A stretch of DNA of 64,000 nt from NCBI GenBank assembly GCA_022842725.1, contig JALHOZ010000011.1:1-64000 (forward strand), written 5' to 3'. This DNA is from Saprospiraceae bacterium (lineage in GTDB: Bacteria > Bacteroidota > Bacteroidia > Chitinophagales > Saprospiraceae). Shown here in pieces: positions 18,761 to 29,150 of the stretch. Under the pieces are notes generated by a model that was given only the letters and a program-made list of their open reading frames with translations, was not told the DNA's origin and did no database searches. The first letter of the stretch is position 1; each line of letters begins with the position of its first letter. The position numbers and the translations under genes were made by a program.

Positions 18761-19726
18761 TTAAACCTGATAAATGGAAAAAATCCACTTCCCATCCAAA
18801 AATGCCCGGATATTGCCAACTAAACCCTCCAACAGATTTTGACGCGCTTCAATACCAGCCCAGGCGACGTGTGGTGTCATTTTACAATCAGGATGTAACA
18901 GCAAAGGATGGTGATCTGATGGTGGTTCAGTTTCCCAAACATCCAGGAAAGCGCCCGATAAATTTCCTGAATTGAGTGCTTCCAACAAATCATCAACATC
19001 CACCAGTGGGCCTCTGGCTGTATTGATAATCACAGATCCGGGTTTCATCAACCGAAGGTATTCTTTTCTGATAAACTTCCGTGTTTCTTCTGTCAAAGGC
19101 ATATGTAAAGTAAGAATATCAGCTTGCAAAAACAATTCATCTAAACTAACCTGAGTTATTCCTTCTTGATTTGTTATCCCTGATCTGGTGTAAACGACTA
19201 CTTTCATCCCGAAAGCCAATGCTATTGAGGCTACTTTTTTACCTATAGAGCCATAGCCGGCAATCCCTATGGTTTTTTGTCTCAGCGATGGTATGGTTTG
19301 GTCATAATAACAAAAATCAGGTTGATTTGACCATGTGCCTGATTTCACCTGGCGGTCGTATTCTTCTATCCTGTTGTAACCTGAAAGGATGGAGGCAAAA
19401 ACATGTTGTACCACACTGTCTGTACTGTAATCACGTACATTGCTGACCGGAATATTTTTTTCACGCACAGCCTGTATGTCAATATTATTATAGCCGGTAG
19501 CTGCTACACATATATATTTAACTTTTGGCATAAAAGCGAGTGTTTCCCGGTTTATGGGAAATTTATTAACAATGATGATGTCGGCCTCCCCTGCTCTCTC
19601 CGCCAACTCCTCTGGTTGGGTTCGGTCATAAAAGGTACAATGACCTAAGTTTTGTAATGGAGAAAAATCAAGATCCCCGGGATTCATGGTATAAGTATCT
19701 AAAAAAACGATTTCAGGTAACTTCAT
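18761..19726 (-). CDS. D-2-hydroxyacid dehydrogenase (NAD-dependent)
   Basis: A 321-residue cytoplasmic oxidoreductase of the D-isomer-specific 2-hydroxyacid dehydrogenase family, closest in style to glycerate/hydroxypyruvate reductases. The NAD-binding motif is GYGSIGKKV (about 157-165). The catalytic residues sit in NTARGPLVD (Arg), DVWETEPP (Glu) and MTPHVAWAG (His). VAATGYNNID is the typical N-terminal substrate-side loop. The gene starts 3 bp after the DUF547 gene ends, so the two are cotranscribed. Substrate is not decidable from sequence. An interspersed repeat follows the stop. Confidence 0.92.
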   Translation of the reverse strand: MKLPEIVFLDTYTMNPGDLDFSPLQNLGHCTFYDRTQPEELAERAGEADIIIVNKFPINRETLAFMPKVKYICVAATGYNNIDIQAVREKNIPVSNVRDYSTDSVVQHVFASILSGYNRIEEYDRQVKSGTWSNQPDFCYYDQTIPSLRQKTIGIAGYGSIGKKVASIALAFGMKVVVYTRSGITNQEGITQVSLDELFLQADILTLHMPLTEETRKFIRKEYLRLMKPGSVIINTARGPLVDVDDLLEALNSGNLSGAFLDVWETEPPSDHHPLLLHPDCKMTPHVAWAGIEARQNLLEGLVGNIRAFLDGKWIFSIYQV

Positions 19727-19729
19727 GTT

Positions 19730-20764
19730 TTATTGTTTATTAAGTGACCAATCATATTTTTTATAGGTTATTTTGGCATTTGGAGCAATTTTGATCGGTG
19801 CATATTGATTCAAAAATGAGATGACATTGCCAAAGTCTTCTCTGTACCAATCAAAAACAGAAGATAAATTTACCTTTTTTTCTGCCAACTCGTTTTCAGC
19901 ACTGCGTATAAAGTTTTTAGTAGCCAATGCCATTGATGATTCTATATTCTGTGCTGTCAAGGCTTTGTTAAGCAGCGGAGGACATGATTTTGCGGCACAA
20001 TTGAGTACAAAATGGATTCTGGGTTCGTCAAACTGAGGTCTGATCACATCATTTTCGATCTGATTAAGGGAATATTTTTTTTTACCAATACGTATCCAGA
20101 TTTCATCCCAAGGTTTGCCGTTATACACATCTTTTATAGATTGGACAGGATAGTTTTTTGTTACCAACAACAAGGTAAACGCATTATATGTATTGATCCA
20201 CAAAGCCAGTTTTTCTTTTTTATTTCCGGTTTCAAATACCGGGTCGTCTGACAAAGAATTTGTATACTTTTCCAATAAATATATATCTTTTTTAAGTCCG
20301 TTATAGTTTACCTTACCGTTTTGATCTACGTATTTTGTCAATAATTGTTGATATACATTTATATCTGAATATACCTTTTTAACTTCCTGTACCGGATATG
20401 GATTTTCCGTTTTTGGGCTCATTCTGTCATCCGGCAATGATTCTGTTTGTTCTGTTTTTACGGAAGGTTTTTGAGGTTGTTGAGGTTGTATTTTTTTTTG
20501 GTTTTTTATATCGGATTCTGAAGCTGTTTGTTTTTTATCACTTTTTACAGGAGGCAAACTTTTTTTTGCAGGGCTTGGTTGCGTTTCCAAATTTTCAGAT
20601 AACCCGACCTCTTTTTCGGTAATATCAGAAACTTCTACTGTTTTTTCAACCCGAACGGTATCATTTTCTGTAAAAATACCACTTTCCGGTAAAGTGGCTT
20701 TATCGCTTTTACAAGCCGAAAAAGAATAAAGGAATACTAACAGAGCAAATTGACTGATTTTCAT
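19730..20764 (-). CDS. DUF547 lipoprotein
   Basis: A 344-residue lipoprotein. The ATG at 20764 gives a signal peptide with lipobox FSAC (Cys18); an in-frame ATG at 20842 is less plausible. Residues about 20-140 form a low-complexity Lys/Gln/Ser/Pro-rich linker. The DUF547 domain follows (about 150-320) with KLALWINTYNAFTLLLV, IHFVLNCAAKSCPPLLNKAL and the segment around FDWYREDFG. The Asn-Cys/Ser-Cys region is the conserved core of this family, whose biochemical function is unknown. The gene heads a two-gene operon with the dehydrogenase. Confidence 0.88.
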   Translation of the reverse strand: MKISQFALLVFLYSFSACKSDKATLPESGIFTENDTVRVEKTVEVSDITEKEVGLSENLETQPSPAKKSLPPVKSDKKQTASESDIKNQKKIQPQQPQKPSVKTEQTESLPDDRMSPKTENPYPVQEVKKVYSDINVYQQLLTKYVDQNGKVNYNGLKKDIYLLEKYTNSLSDDPVFETGNKKEKLALWINTYNAFTLLLVTKNYPVQSIKDVYNGKPWDEIWIRIGKKKYSLNQIENDVIRPQFDEPRIHFVLNCAAKSCPPLLNKALTAQNIESSMALATKNFIRSAENELAEKKVNLSSVFDWYREDFGNVISFLNQYAPIKIAPNAKITYKKYDWSLNKQ

Positions 20765-21103
20765 GTGTGCATAATTTATTGGAATCAGTTGGATATATGA
20801 GAATAACCACAAAAGAACTAAAATAAAAAATAACCAAACCAAATTTGTGGTACAGGTATATCAACGTAAATACAAAACATACGATTGTATAAGAAGGTTG
20901 GGTAATCTTAATATATTCAGATACAAAATATCCGAACTACAACCGCTCCCAAACCATCCCATAATTTTTGATATTCCATTATCCCGTTACGTCAAATGAC
21001 TTTAAAGGTCTCTTTAAAAACACTAAGCTCCCCGAATGGAGAGCTTAGTATTAAGTTTTGTGATAAAAAAAAGACTTTCTATCACATAGAATTTACATAT
21101 CGG
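20765..21103. other. 339-bp intergenic region upstream of DUF547 gene
   Basis: Contains the terminator of the giant surface-protein gene at its right end (21015-21049) and an imperfect AT-rich hairpin GTGATA/TATCAC (21060-21087). A weak -7-like sequence AAAACATA (plus strand near 20876) could serve the DUF547 gene. Nothing else was recognised. Confidence 0.5.
21015..21049 (-). terminator. intrinsic terminator of the giant T9SS surface-protein gene
   Basis: Minus strand reads ACTAAGCTC, 10-nt loop, GAGCTTAGT, then GTTTTTA. Perfect 9-bp stem (21022-21030 with 21041-21049), 55 bp after the stop codon. Confidence 0.8.
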
Positions 21104-24100
21104 TTATCTGATTACCGTAATATCACCTGTCAGAAATTCTGTCCTTGGATTATTACCTTGTAACAAAGAAACCGTTTCAATGATATACACATATACACCA
21201 GGCATCACTTTTCTTCCCGCAAATTCATCACCATCCCATCCTATGGATTCATTACCTTTAGCGACATAAGACTCATCTATGTGGAATACCAGATTACCCC
21301 ATCTGTCGTAAATTTTAATATATTTTATAATAAGGGTTGGATCATTGGTTTGAACGAAAAACAATTTATTATTTTCATTTTCCGGATTAATAATATTCGG
21401 AACTTCCGTAATGATGATGGTCTGGGTGGTTGTATTCAACCGTGCTGTAACAGAACATCCGTCATTATAGTACACCGTTGCTGAATATACGATTTGTCCT
21501 ACATTAACCGGTATCTGAGTCAGACTCAGACAATTGTTTCCTGTACACACAACCGGTACCCCGTTTATGGTCCAAACAACTGAATCGATGGCAAAACCGG
21601 CAAAAACATCCGGCAATACATACGTGACTGTATCGCCTGTATTGACGATAACAGGACCTGTAATATCAATGATCGGTTCGTTTGGAATGGTGATATTAAA
21701 TGGTGAAGTTACGGTATTACAACCTTTAGCATCCACTACCTGAAGGGTGTGGTTTCCTGCTCCGACATTCAGAACGCCAGGAGTCACCGGTTGGTTATCC
21801 AACAATACACTCAAAGGATTTGTTCCTCCGCTTGCGCTCACTTCAATCGTTCCGGTCAGATCATCATAACAAGGTGGCTGTACTGCTGTACCTGTTACCA
21901 TAGCAGGAGTTGGATTGATGGTAATGGATGTCTCATCTTCAAAAGTACAGTTTTCCTGTACGTAAGTGTATTCAAAAGTATGTACACCAACGCCGGCAGC
22001 CAAGGCATCAAATACGCCCTGATTATTAATAAAAGGAGATCCCGACCAGGTAGCTACTCCGGTATTATCATTGCCTGTAATGGTCAATTGTATTTGAATA
22101 GGACCTGTTAGGTCTTCGAGACAATATTCTGCCTGCGGCGAAGTGATAGACAACTGAACAGGAGGACAATTGCGGGCAGTACATTCTTTGGAGATAGCGA
22201 TATCACCACATTCGCAGTCACTGATGAATTCGACTCTCAGATCAACTGTTTCACCTTCTACTAATCCTGTTGCAGAATAGGTAGTACTTGAACCTGTGGA
22301 AATCAAAACATTATTGACAAAAACCCTGTAAGAAGAAGCACAATCGATATCTTCCCAATTAAATACGATGCGGTCTAAGAATTCACTACATGTTATAGAA
22401 TCTGTTGCAGGAACGGATAATTCCGGTTCCACTACTACACTTTCCATAAATGGCAGGGAAGTACATCCCAAACTGTCAACCACCAGACTTACATCGTACG
22501 TGCCCGGAGTTGCAAAAGAAAACTGAGACACATTATTGGCAGAAGCCACCGGATCAGGTGTCCAATCCAATGTCACCGGATTTCCGGAACTACCGGTTAC
22601 AGTAGCATCATAAGTATCTGTTATACAAATTCTGTTATCACCAGTAAAGGATGCTACCGGTCTTCGGTTGACCTTTATAGTACCGATTCCTGTTTCAGAA
22701 CATCCGCTGTCAGAATATGTAATGGTGATTGCGTGTGTGCCCGGACCGGCAATCTGTGGATCAAACTGATTGGTACCGGTTACGATACCAGGACCTGCCC
22801 ATGACAACAAAGACTGGTCTATAGATGCAGCATTGACCTGAGCAGTCAAATTAACGATACCCGCCGCAGGCGTAAAACAAATGTCAGCCACGGCATCCAT
22901 TGTTACCACTACTGGTAGACAAGAACGGGCTGTACACATAACCGCAGGTGAAACTTTGTCCGGACATGCATTAGAACTCAAGGCAGTTACGACTATGGAT
23001 ACTTCCTGATTTTCAGCAAGTCCTGTCACTCTGTATGTATTTCCTGTCTGGTTTATAGCCGCTCCGCCATCGATAGATATAGAATATCCGGATGCCAAAG
23101 GATCCAAATTCCATTGGAACTCAACAAAATCAAGTCCTTGTGCTATACATGTAACCACAACATTTGCAAGTTCCGGATCTACCGTCACGGTTTGTGTTTC
23201 CGGTAAAGAAGTACATCCGTTTCTTTCTACGGAAAGAGAAATGGTTTTAACGCCCGGAGTTGTATATCTTACGTTAAAAGGACCCACTCCGGGACCATTT
23301 GCGTTACCCCCGTCAAAATTGTAATTGAGGGTTCCCAGACCCAATCCGTCATCGCCGGTATAAGTAACACTTACTGCACCGGTTATACAAATATTGTCAG
23401 GAACAGCCGTAAATGCTGCACTTGGGGTTTGGAAAACATCTATTATCGTTTGTCTCGGAGAACTGATACAACCTAACTCGTCGGTATGTCTGTACGAGAT
23501 AATATGTCTTCCGACTCCTGCCAGAACAGGATCAAATTGCGGAAGATTTGGATCGGCTATTCCCGGACCTGTAAAGGTTGGGGTTCCTCCTGCTGCCGTT
23601 GTTGTATAATCCAGGGTGATAATTCCCGGTTCATCCGGAAGACAAACACTTGTCACCGGTGAACTTAAAGTTACCGTCGGAGGGGTACAATCCTGCGTTC
23701 TGCAGGTTGTAGAGTTGGTCACATTACCGCAAGGTCCTGAAAGGAAAAACGTTACGGTAAGGGTTACGTCCGTATTGACCGGCACTCCTGAAACAGTATA
23801 CATATTTCCGGTTTGGACTCCTGTATACGCTCCCGGGACAACAACAAATCCATAACTTGTAACGCCAACCGGGTCTATCCAGTCAAAAAACACTTCTGTA
23901 TCGGACGCACTACAATTAATCAATGGAGCACTTACAGGAGCAACCACTTCTACTTGCGCTGTTGCTTCATTGGACAAACAACCCAAAAGATCTATGACCA
24001 AAGAAACTGTTTTAATGCCCGGTGTTGACCATTCAATCTGATGAGGTCCACGACCTACACCACTTCCGCCGGCAGGTGTACCTCCATCCCAATTCCACAT

Positions 24101-27100
24101 GTAATCAGACAGACCACTGTTTGTTGAGGTCACCGTAACGGTTGCTTCATCACCAACACACACAACAGGAGTGACAGTGATAGCCGCTGGTTGAGGACTA
24201 GGAATAAAGATATCATCAATCGTAACAGGTCCGTCCATACAGCCGTTATTGGCCAGTACGGTCACCTGACCTCCGTTTGAATTACTCCAATTCAATGTAA
24301 TAGTAGAAGCCGGGGTTCCCCCGCTTACTAATACCGCACTAGGAGGAAAAGTCCATGTATATGTCCAGTCAGGATTTGCATTGAGTACAGTATGTGTGTA
24401 ATCACCCGTTCCCGGACAAAGGGTTTGAACCAACTGCAAATCCGGAGCATCCGGTGCATAATCGGTTATGTCAAAGTCATGCAGGTATTCAAACTCGCAA
24501 AACTTGGTTGTCCCGTCCGGTAATAACAAGTTCATGGTAACCACTAATCTATAAGTTCCACTTTCTCTGAAAATGGCATAAGAATCAAAATCAACATCAG
24601 GCACCCATCTTTCTGAAATAATATTGTTGTTTGGATCATACCAGGTGTAAACAATACTTTGTCTCCAACCATGATCTACAAATTGCGTACTTGTATTGCT
24701 AACCCCAAAGTGTACCACAACACCCATTAAAACAGGATCACATTCCACTTCACGTATTCCACCGTCAATAATCTCAAAAACAAAGGCATCAAATAAGATA
24801 AATGAATCACATCCATTCGCCTGTGTCGTATTCATTAATTGATATAAAATCGGTGGATCAACATTTGTCGTAACAAACGATGGATTCCCGTCATATTCAA
24901 AAGGTACCTGATCTGCACAAAGGTAAAAAGTCAGAGGCTGCGGAGGGTTTACCGGTAAAGAGTCGACCCTTATAATTTGATTGTATGTACAGTTACATGT
25001 CGGGTCAGTCACTTCAAAAGTAACTACCTGATTTGCCTGAGCATAGGTAATAGGTCCGCCTAACCATCCCATTCCGTCGCCGTTACTGTCTGTTGGTATA
25101 TCACCATTGGCATCAGCACTGATAGCATCATAAGGAAACTCATTACCACAAATGATAAACGGATCCTGTTCAGGAGTAGTTGGATCTGCATCAAAAATTT
25201 CATCAGGAATCACATCTATGGTAATATCTACACACAGAGGACCTCTGTTTTCACATGCATTGGTCGCATCTTCCATACAAACGGTATATACTCCCGGATC
25301 AGGAAACGTCAGATTGATAAAGTTTTCTCTTGTCATCGGCCAATCCGGAGGGAAGTTTATTGGTGGTACATCGCCATTAGCATCTACAACAGACCATGTA
25401 TAATCCAACTCCAGATCTAATCCCTGTAGTTCAAATCTGATGTCTTTGCCCGGGCAAATCGGGTCACATCCTTCATCATCAAAAGTTAATGCCGTAGGGA
25501 ATGGCAGTACAAAAGGTGCAAAACTACCCGTAACGTCTATCTCGTAATCGCAATAACTACCTGCACAACCATCCAAAAAGAAGTAATAGGTTTGTCCCGG
25601 AACCAAAGATGAACTTGGTAAAGACAAAGAACCCGTTGTACAACCCGGCTCACAGAAGACGGCTTCAGAAAAAGTACAATCTGTATAGATACCACCCTGG
25701 ATACCTAACTGACCACCTTGACCGGGCTGACAATTGCTCGGAGTCAAAACGATATCATAAGTACCCTGACCGGCTACGAAAGCAAACCAGGACATATTGT
25801 GAGGCGCTCCTCCACCCGGACACAAAGGATTCGGGTTTGGTCCCGGACCATTTTGGGTAAACATCTCACCACAAAACTCATTTAATATATTTAAGTTACA
25901 AATGACCGGGTTTTGTGAAGCAATTTCACAACTAGGCCACTGCTGCCAGGTAGGATTACCCAAACAATCGTAGAAAAATCCGAAATCATAATCCTCCGAA
26001 GTCGGATCAAAATCACAAGTGAGGTCAATACAGTATTCTGTTGGTGTCGTGGTTTGATATCCGAATAAAGGTCCCGGAGGGTTCAAACTGGCAGAAGAGA
26101 CCTGTACGATATAACTACCCGGAGGTAATCCCATAAATACATATTCACCCATGGCATCTGTCTGTACCTCGTCTACCTGAGCACCACGAGCGCCGGGACA
26201 TGGGCCTCCACCCTGAACTTCATAAATTTGAACAAATACACTTCCGGCACCTAATTCGCCGGCATCAAAAACTCCACTTTGGTTATTATCAAAAAAGACA
26301 AAACCGGAAAGATCAATCGGTTCAAACACACCGGCATCGACACCTTCGACATCTCTTCCTGATGTAAGCTCAATAATGTGCGACTGATCATTGTCCGCAT
26401 CACTGTCATCCAAGTCATCTGTGGCATCTGTATTTCCACCACCATAATCCGGATCGGTATAATCCCAGCCTCCTTGCAGAGTCCAAACAATACGATAGTC
26501 TCCCGGAGGCAAATCCGGAAATACATATCTGCCTGAAGCGTCGGTCACAACCGGTCCTACAGGATTTCCCAAAACATCTGTAACCGCTCCGCCTGTAGCT
26601 GTGGTGATTTCTACTGTCCATCCGGCCAGCAATGCTTCACCGCCGTCACGAATGCCGTTACCGTTACAATCTTCCCAAACCACACCTTCTATCATACCGG
26701 CTTCAAAATAACCGGCATCAATATCTTCTTCGTCTATATCAGACTCTAATTCTATTTCAAAAGTCAATCCCGTTACTTCATCTGCATCACTGTCATTGGC
26801 AACGTCCCCTGCATAGGTTGGTCCACCTGCAGCATTGGCAATCGTTCTGTAATATGTTGGAGCCTGATCCGTAAACAAAACACGGTAGATTCCTGGTCGG
26901 AGATTGGTAAATTCATACAATCCGCCACCCGCTGTAGAAGTAGGTCCTACAGGAGCACCGTCAGCATCTGTAACTGCGCCTCCCATGTCATCCTGTAATT
27001 CTACGTTGATACCGTCCAATGCCGGCTCTCCGCCATCCTGAAGACCATTGCCGTCTTCGTCTTCCCAGACATAATCACTGATACGGGCAATTCGGAAGTA

Positions 27101-28663
27101 TCCGGCGTCCATATCTTCATTTTCATCTCCGGATTCAAGATTAAAATCAGCCGTTTGTCCTGTTACAACATCAGCATCAGAGTCTGTAGCGTCACCTCCC
27201 TGATCCAAAAGGGTTCTTCTCCATTCAGGACCTGCAGGTACATCAAAAACCAAATAATAATCACCCGGCCATAAGTCTTCAAAAATATAAGCACCGGCAG
27301 CTGTAGAGTTTACAGCTGGGATCGGAGCTCTTGGTTCGCCGGAATCCAAAGCTATGGCACCGGTAGCAACATCATATATATTAATCTCTACAACTACTCC
27401 CGGCTCTCCGCCATCCTGTATGCCATCACCATTGAGATCTTCCCAGACAAAATCACTAACTGAGGCGCCCTCAAACATACCTGCATCGATATCTTCTATT
27501 TCCGGATCACTACTCATGACCATGATACCGGTGACTTCTCCGTTGGTTCGGTCAGCATCACTGTCTATATTATCAGCACCTGCATCCAGTTCTGTAAAAA
27601 ACCACATTGCATTTGGCAGTGAAAAAGTAATGGTATAATTTCCCGGAGGAACATCCGGAAAAAGATAATTTCCGGCTCCGTTTGTATTGACATTATCATT
27701 ATAAAATGCTCCGGAACCGGTAGTTCCCGAGATATCAACAGCCACACCGTTAACACCCGGTTCTCCATCCTGAACACCGTTGCCATTTACGTCTTCCCAT
27801 ACCAAATCACCGATGTCTATCGGCATAAAATATCCGGCATCGATGTCATCGTCCACGTCACCACTCGCCAGGATGATATTTGCCGTCTCACCGGTATTTT
27901 CATCAGGGTCAGAATCTGTGGCAGGTCCACCCTCTCCGGATGCAGTCCGCTGCCAGCCTGCCGGTTCAGAAAAGGTAAGCCTGTAGGTCGCTGGTGGAAG
28001 ATTATCTATCAGGAAAGCACCTGAACCGCCGGGAACATTTACCGTTCCAACCGGATTACCAAATACATCTAACGCAGCTATACCATCAGTAACATTAAAT
28101 ACGGTGATATTTACGCCTGCCGGTAAATCTGTGTCTGCTCCGTTTTGAATACCGTCACCATTAAAATCTTCCCATACAAAATCACCGATGGAACATGGCA
28201 GATAATAACCCACACCTATTTCATCATAGGTCTCCACTCCGGAAAGATTAAAACGGTAAGAATACCGGTAGTTACCGGAATTATTTGCCGGATTGGCATC
28301 ACTGTCCGTGCCCAAATCCGTTCCGTCTGTATTGGCACCATCCGTATTGAATCGGGTAAAATAATACCCGCCGTTTATGTTTTCATTTGGAAAAAGGACG
28401 ACATAGTCACCGTTTCCTACACCGGTAAACTCAACGTAAGTACCATTGAAGGTAGACATTATCATGGTGTTTGTTAGAGGATTCCCCGCACCGTCTGCTG
28501 TAAATAAAAGTACTCCCGGATCAATAGCCGGTTCTCCACTTCGGATACCATTGCCATTCAAATCTTCCCAGGCATATACACGCACAATATTTTGGGAAAT
28601 CAAGGAATTGGAAAAGGTCAAAAAAACAAAACAATAAAAAAAGAATCGTAAAAACTTTTGCAT
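21104..28663 (-). CDS. giant SdrD-B-repeat surface protein with T9SS type B sorting domain
   Basis: A 2519-residue secreted protein, probably an adhesin or surface-layer component. A signal peptide (1-23, ending LISQ) is followed by seven SdrD-B-like calcium-binding beta domains (about 28-900), each opening with a variant of WEDxNGNGIxDGGEP and closing with DIDAGYF. A Cys-rich segment follows (about 905-1130). Residues about 1130-2400 hold PKD-like and FN3-like domains, including three copies of a roughly 250-residue super-repeat. The last ~90 residues are the gliding-motility-associated C-terminal (CHU_C) domain, with IYDRWGNLVF, GWDGDEFAG and MPGVYVYIIE, which marks type IX secretion cargo of the type B class. 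It is monocistronic. Very acidic overall, as expected for calcium-bound repeats. Ligand unknown. Confidence 0.93.
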   Translation of the reverse strand: MQKFLRFFFYCFVFLTFSNSLISQNIVRVYAWEDLNGNGIRSGEPAIDPGVLLFTADGAGNPLTNTMIMSTFNGTYVEFTGVGNGDYVVLFPNENINGGYYFTRFNTDGANTDGTDLGTDSDANPANNSGNYRYSYRFNLSGVETYDEIGVGYYLPCSIGDFVWEDFNGDGIQNGADTDLPAGVNITVFNVTDGIAALDVFGNPVGTVNVPGGSGAFLIDNLPPATYRLTFSEPAGWQRTASGEGGPATDSDPDENTGETANIILASGDVDDDIDAGYFMPIDIGDLVWEDVNGNGVQDGEPGVNGVAVDISGTTGSGAFYNDNVNTNGAGNYLFPDVPPGNYTITFSLPNAMWFFTELDAGADNIDSDADRTNGEVTGIMVMSSDPEIEDIDAGMFEGASVSDFVWEDLNGDGIQDGGEPGVVVEINIYDVATGAIALDSGEPRAPIPAVNSTAAGAYIFEDLWPGDYYLVFDVPAGPEWRRTLLDQGGDATDSDADVVTGQTADFNLESGDENEDMDAGYFRIARISDYVWEDEDGNGLQDGGEPALDGINVELQDDMGGAVTDADGAPVGPTSTAGGGLYEFTNLRPGIYRVLFTDQAPTYYRTIANAAGGPTYAGDVANDSDADEVTGLTFEIELESDIDEEDIDAGYFEAGMIEGVVWEDCNGNGIRDGGEALLAGWTVEITTATGGAVTDVLGNPVGPVVTDASGRYVFPDLPPGDYRIVWTLQGGWDYTDPDYGGGNTDATDDLDDSDADNDQSHIIELTSGRDVEGVDAGVFEPIDLSGFVFFDNNQSGVFDAGELGAGSVFVQIYEVQGGGPCPGARGAQVDEVQTDAMGEYVFMGLPPGSYIVQVSSASLNPPGPLFGYQTTTPTEYCIDLTCDFDPTSEDYDFGFFYDCLGNPTWQQWPSCEIASQNPVICNLNILNEFCGEMFTQNGPGPNPNPLCPGGGAPHNMSWFAFVAGQGTYDIVLTPSNCQPGQGGQLGIQGGIYTDCTFSEAVFCEPGCTTGSLSLPSSSLVPGQTYYFFLDGCAGSYCDYEIDVTGSFAPFVLPFPTALTFDDEGCDPICPGKDIRFELQGLDLELDYTWSVVDANGDVPPINFPPDWPMTRENFINLTFPDPGVYTVCMEDATNACENRGPLCVDITIDVIPDEIFDADPTTPEQDPFIICGNEFPYDAISADANGDIPTDSNGDGMGWLGGPITYAQANQVVTFEVTDPTCNCTYNQIIRVDSLPVNPPQPLTFYLCADQVPFEYDGNPSFVTTNVDPPILYQLMNTTQANGCDSFILFDAFVFEIIDGGIREVECDPVLMGVVVHFGVSNTSTQFVDHGWRQSIVYTWYDPNNNIISERWVPDVDFDSYAIFRESGTYRLVVTMNLLLPDGTTKFCEFEYLHDFDITDYAPDAPDLQLVQTLCPGTGDYTHTVLNANPDWTYTWTFPPSAVLVSGGTPASTITLNWSNSNGGQVTVLANNGCMDGPVTIDDIFIPSPQPAAITVTPVVCVGDEATVTVTSTNSGLSDYMWNWDGGTPAGGSGVGRGPHQIEWSTPGIKTVSLVIDLLGCLSNEATAQVEVVAPVSAPLINCSASDTEVFFDWIDPVGVTSYGFVVVPGAYTGVQTGNMYTVSGVPVNTDVTLTVTFFLSGPCGNVTNSTTCRTQDCTPPTVTLSSPVTSVCLPDEPGIITLDYTTTAAGGTPTFTGPGIADPNLPQFDPVLAGVGRHIISYRHTDELGCISSPRQTIIDVFQTPSAAFTAVPDNICITGAVSVTYTGDDGLGLGTLNYNFDGGNANGPGVGPFNVRYTTPGVKTISLSVERNGCTSLPETQTVTVDPELANVVVTCIAQGLDFVEFQWNLDPLASGYSISIDGGAAINQTGNTYRVTGLAENQEVSIVVTALSSNACPDKVSPAVMCTARSCLPVVVTMDAVADICFTPAAGIVNLTAQVNAASIDQSLLSWAGPGIVTGTNQFDPQIAGPGTHAITITYSDSGCSETGIGTIKVNRRPVASFTGDNRICITDTYDATVTGSSGNPVTLDWTPDPVASANNVSQFSFATPGTYDVSLVVDSLGCTSLPFMESVVVEPELSVPATDSITCSEFLDRIVFNWEDIDCASSYRVFVNNVLISTGSSTTYSATGLVEGETVDLRVEFISDCECGDIAISKECTARNCPPVQLSITSPQAEYCLEDLTGPIQIQLTITGNDNTGVATWSGSPFINNQGVFDALAAGVGVHTFEYTYVQENCTFEDETSITINPTPAMVTGTAVQPPCYDDLTGTIEVSASGGTNPLSVLLDNQPVTPGVLNVGAGNHTLQVVDAKGCNTVTSPFNITIPNEPIIDITGPVIVNTGDTVTYVLPDVFAGFAIDSVVWTINGVPVVCTGNNCLSLTQIPVNVGQIVYSATVYYNDGCSVTARLNTTTQTIIITEVPNIINPENENNKLFFVQTNDPTLIIKYIKIYDRWGNLVFHIDESYVAKGNESIGWDGDEFAGRKVMPGVYVYIIETVSLLQGNNPRTEFLTGDITVIR

Positions 28664-29150
28664 TTCAATTAGGTGTTTTTAGTATTGAATGTGGATCAAA
28701 AAAATATCCGTTCGGATGAAAAAGTTGGCTAAATTATAAAAACTATATCTTATAGACCCCCTTTTTTTAAAATTTGTGCTCTAAAAAATGACATATTTTT
28801 AATATTAAATAAACATAGTATTTATAAAACATTCATTATAAGCCTAGAAAACAGATATTTATTTTTTATATATAAAAGAACATTTAAACAAATTGTTAAT
28901 TTTTATCCTTCGGCTTCTTAAAGTTTGCAAAAAATGAAGTTTATATTTTCATCAAAAAAGATTAAATCCCCGGTGATAAATAAATAAGCATAAAACAAAA
29001 GGTGAGGCAAAAAAACAAATTTCAACGTATTGAGAGGTAGTCTGCACAATTCAATTTATCAAAATGTCGTATATTTGCATTTCAATTTCAAACAGGATGG
29101 GTTCCATTGCTGTTACAACATCATTAATCTTTTAGTTTTAATCTGAAATC
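28664..29150. other. 487-bp divergent intergenic region, very AT-rich
   Basis: Spacer between the giant surface-protein gene and ccmE. It contains the ccmE -7 box (29070-29077) and, for the surface-protein gene, a weaker minus-strand TAATTTAG at 28729-28736 (7 of 8 consensus positions). Otherwise long AT runs without genes or strong hairpins. Confidence 0.55.
29070..29077 (+). promoter_or_regulatory. -7 box for ccmE-ccmF operon
   Basis: TATATTTG followed by CAT, a full match to TAnnTTTG, 74 bp upstream of ccmE. Confidence 0.55.
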
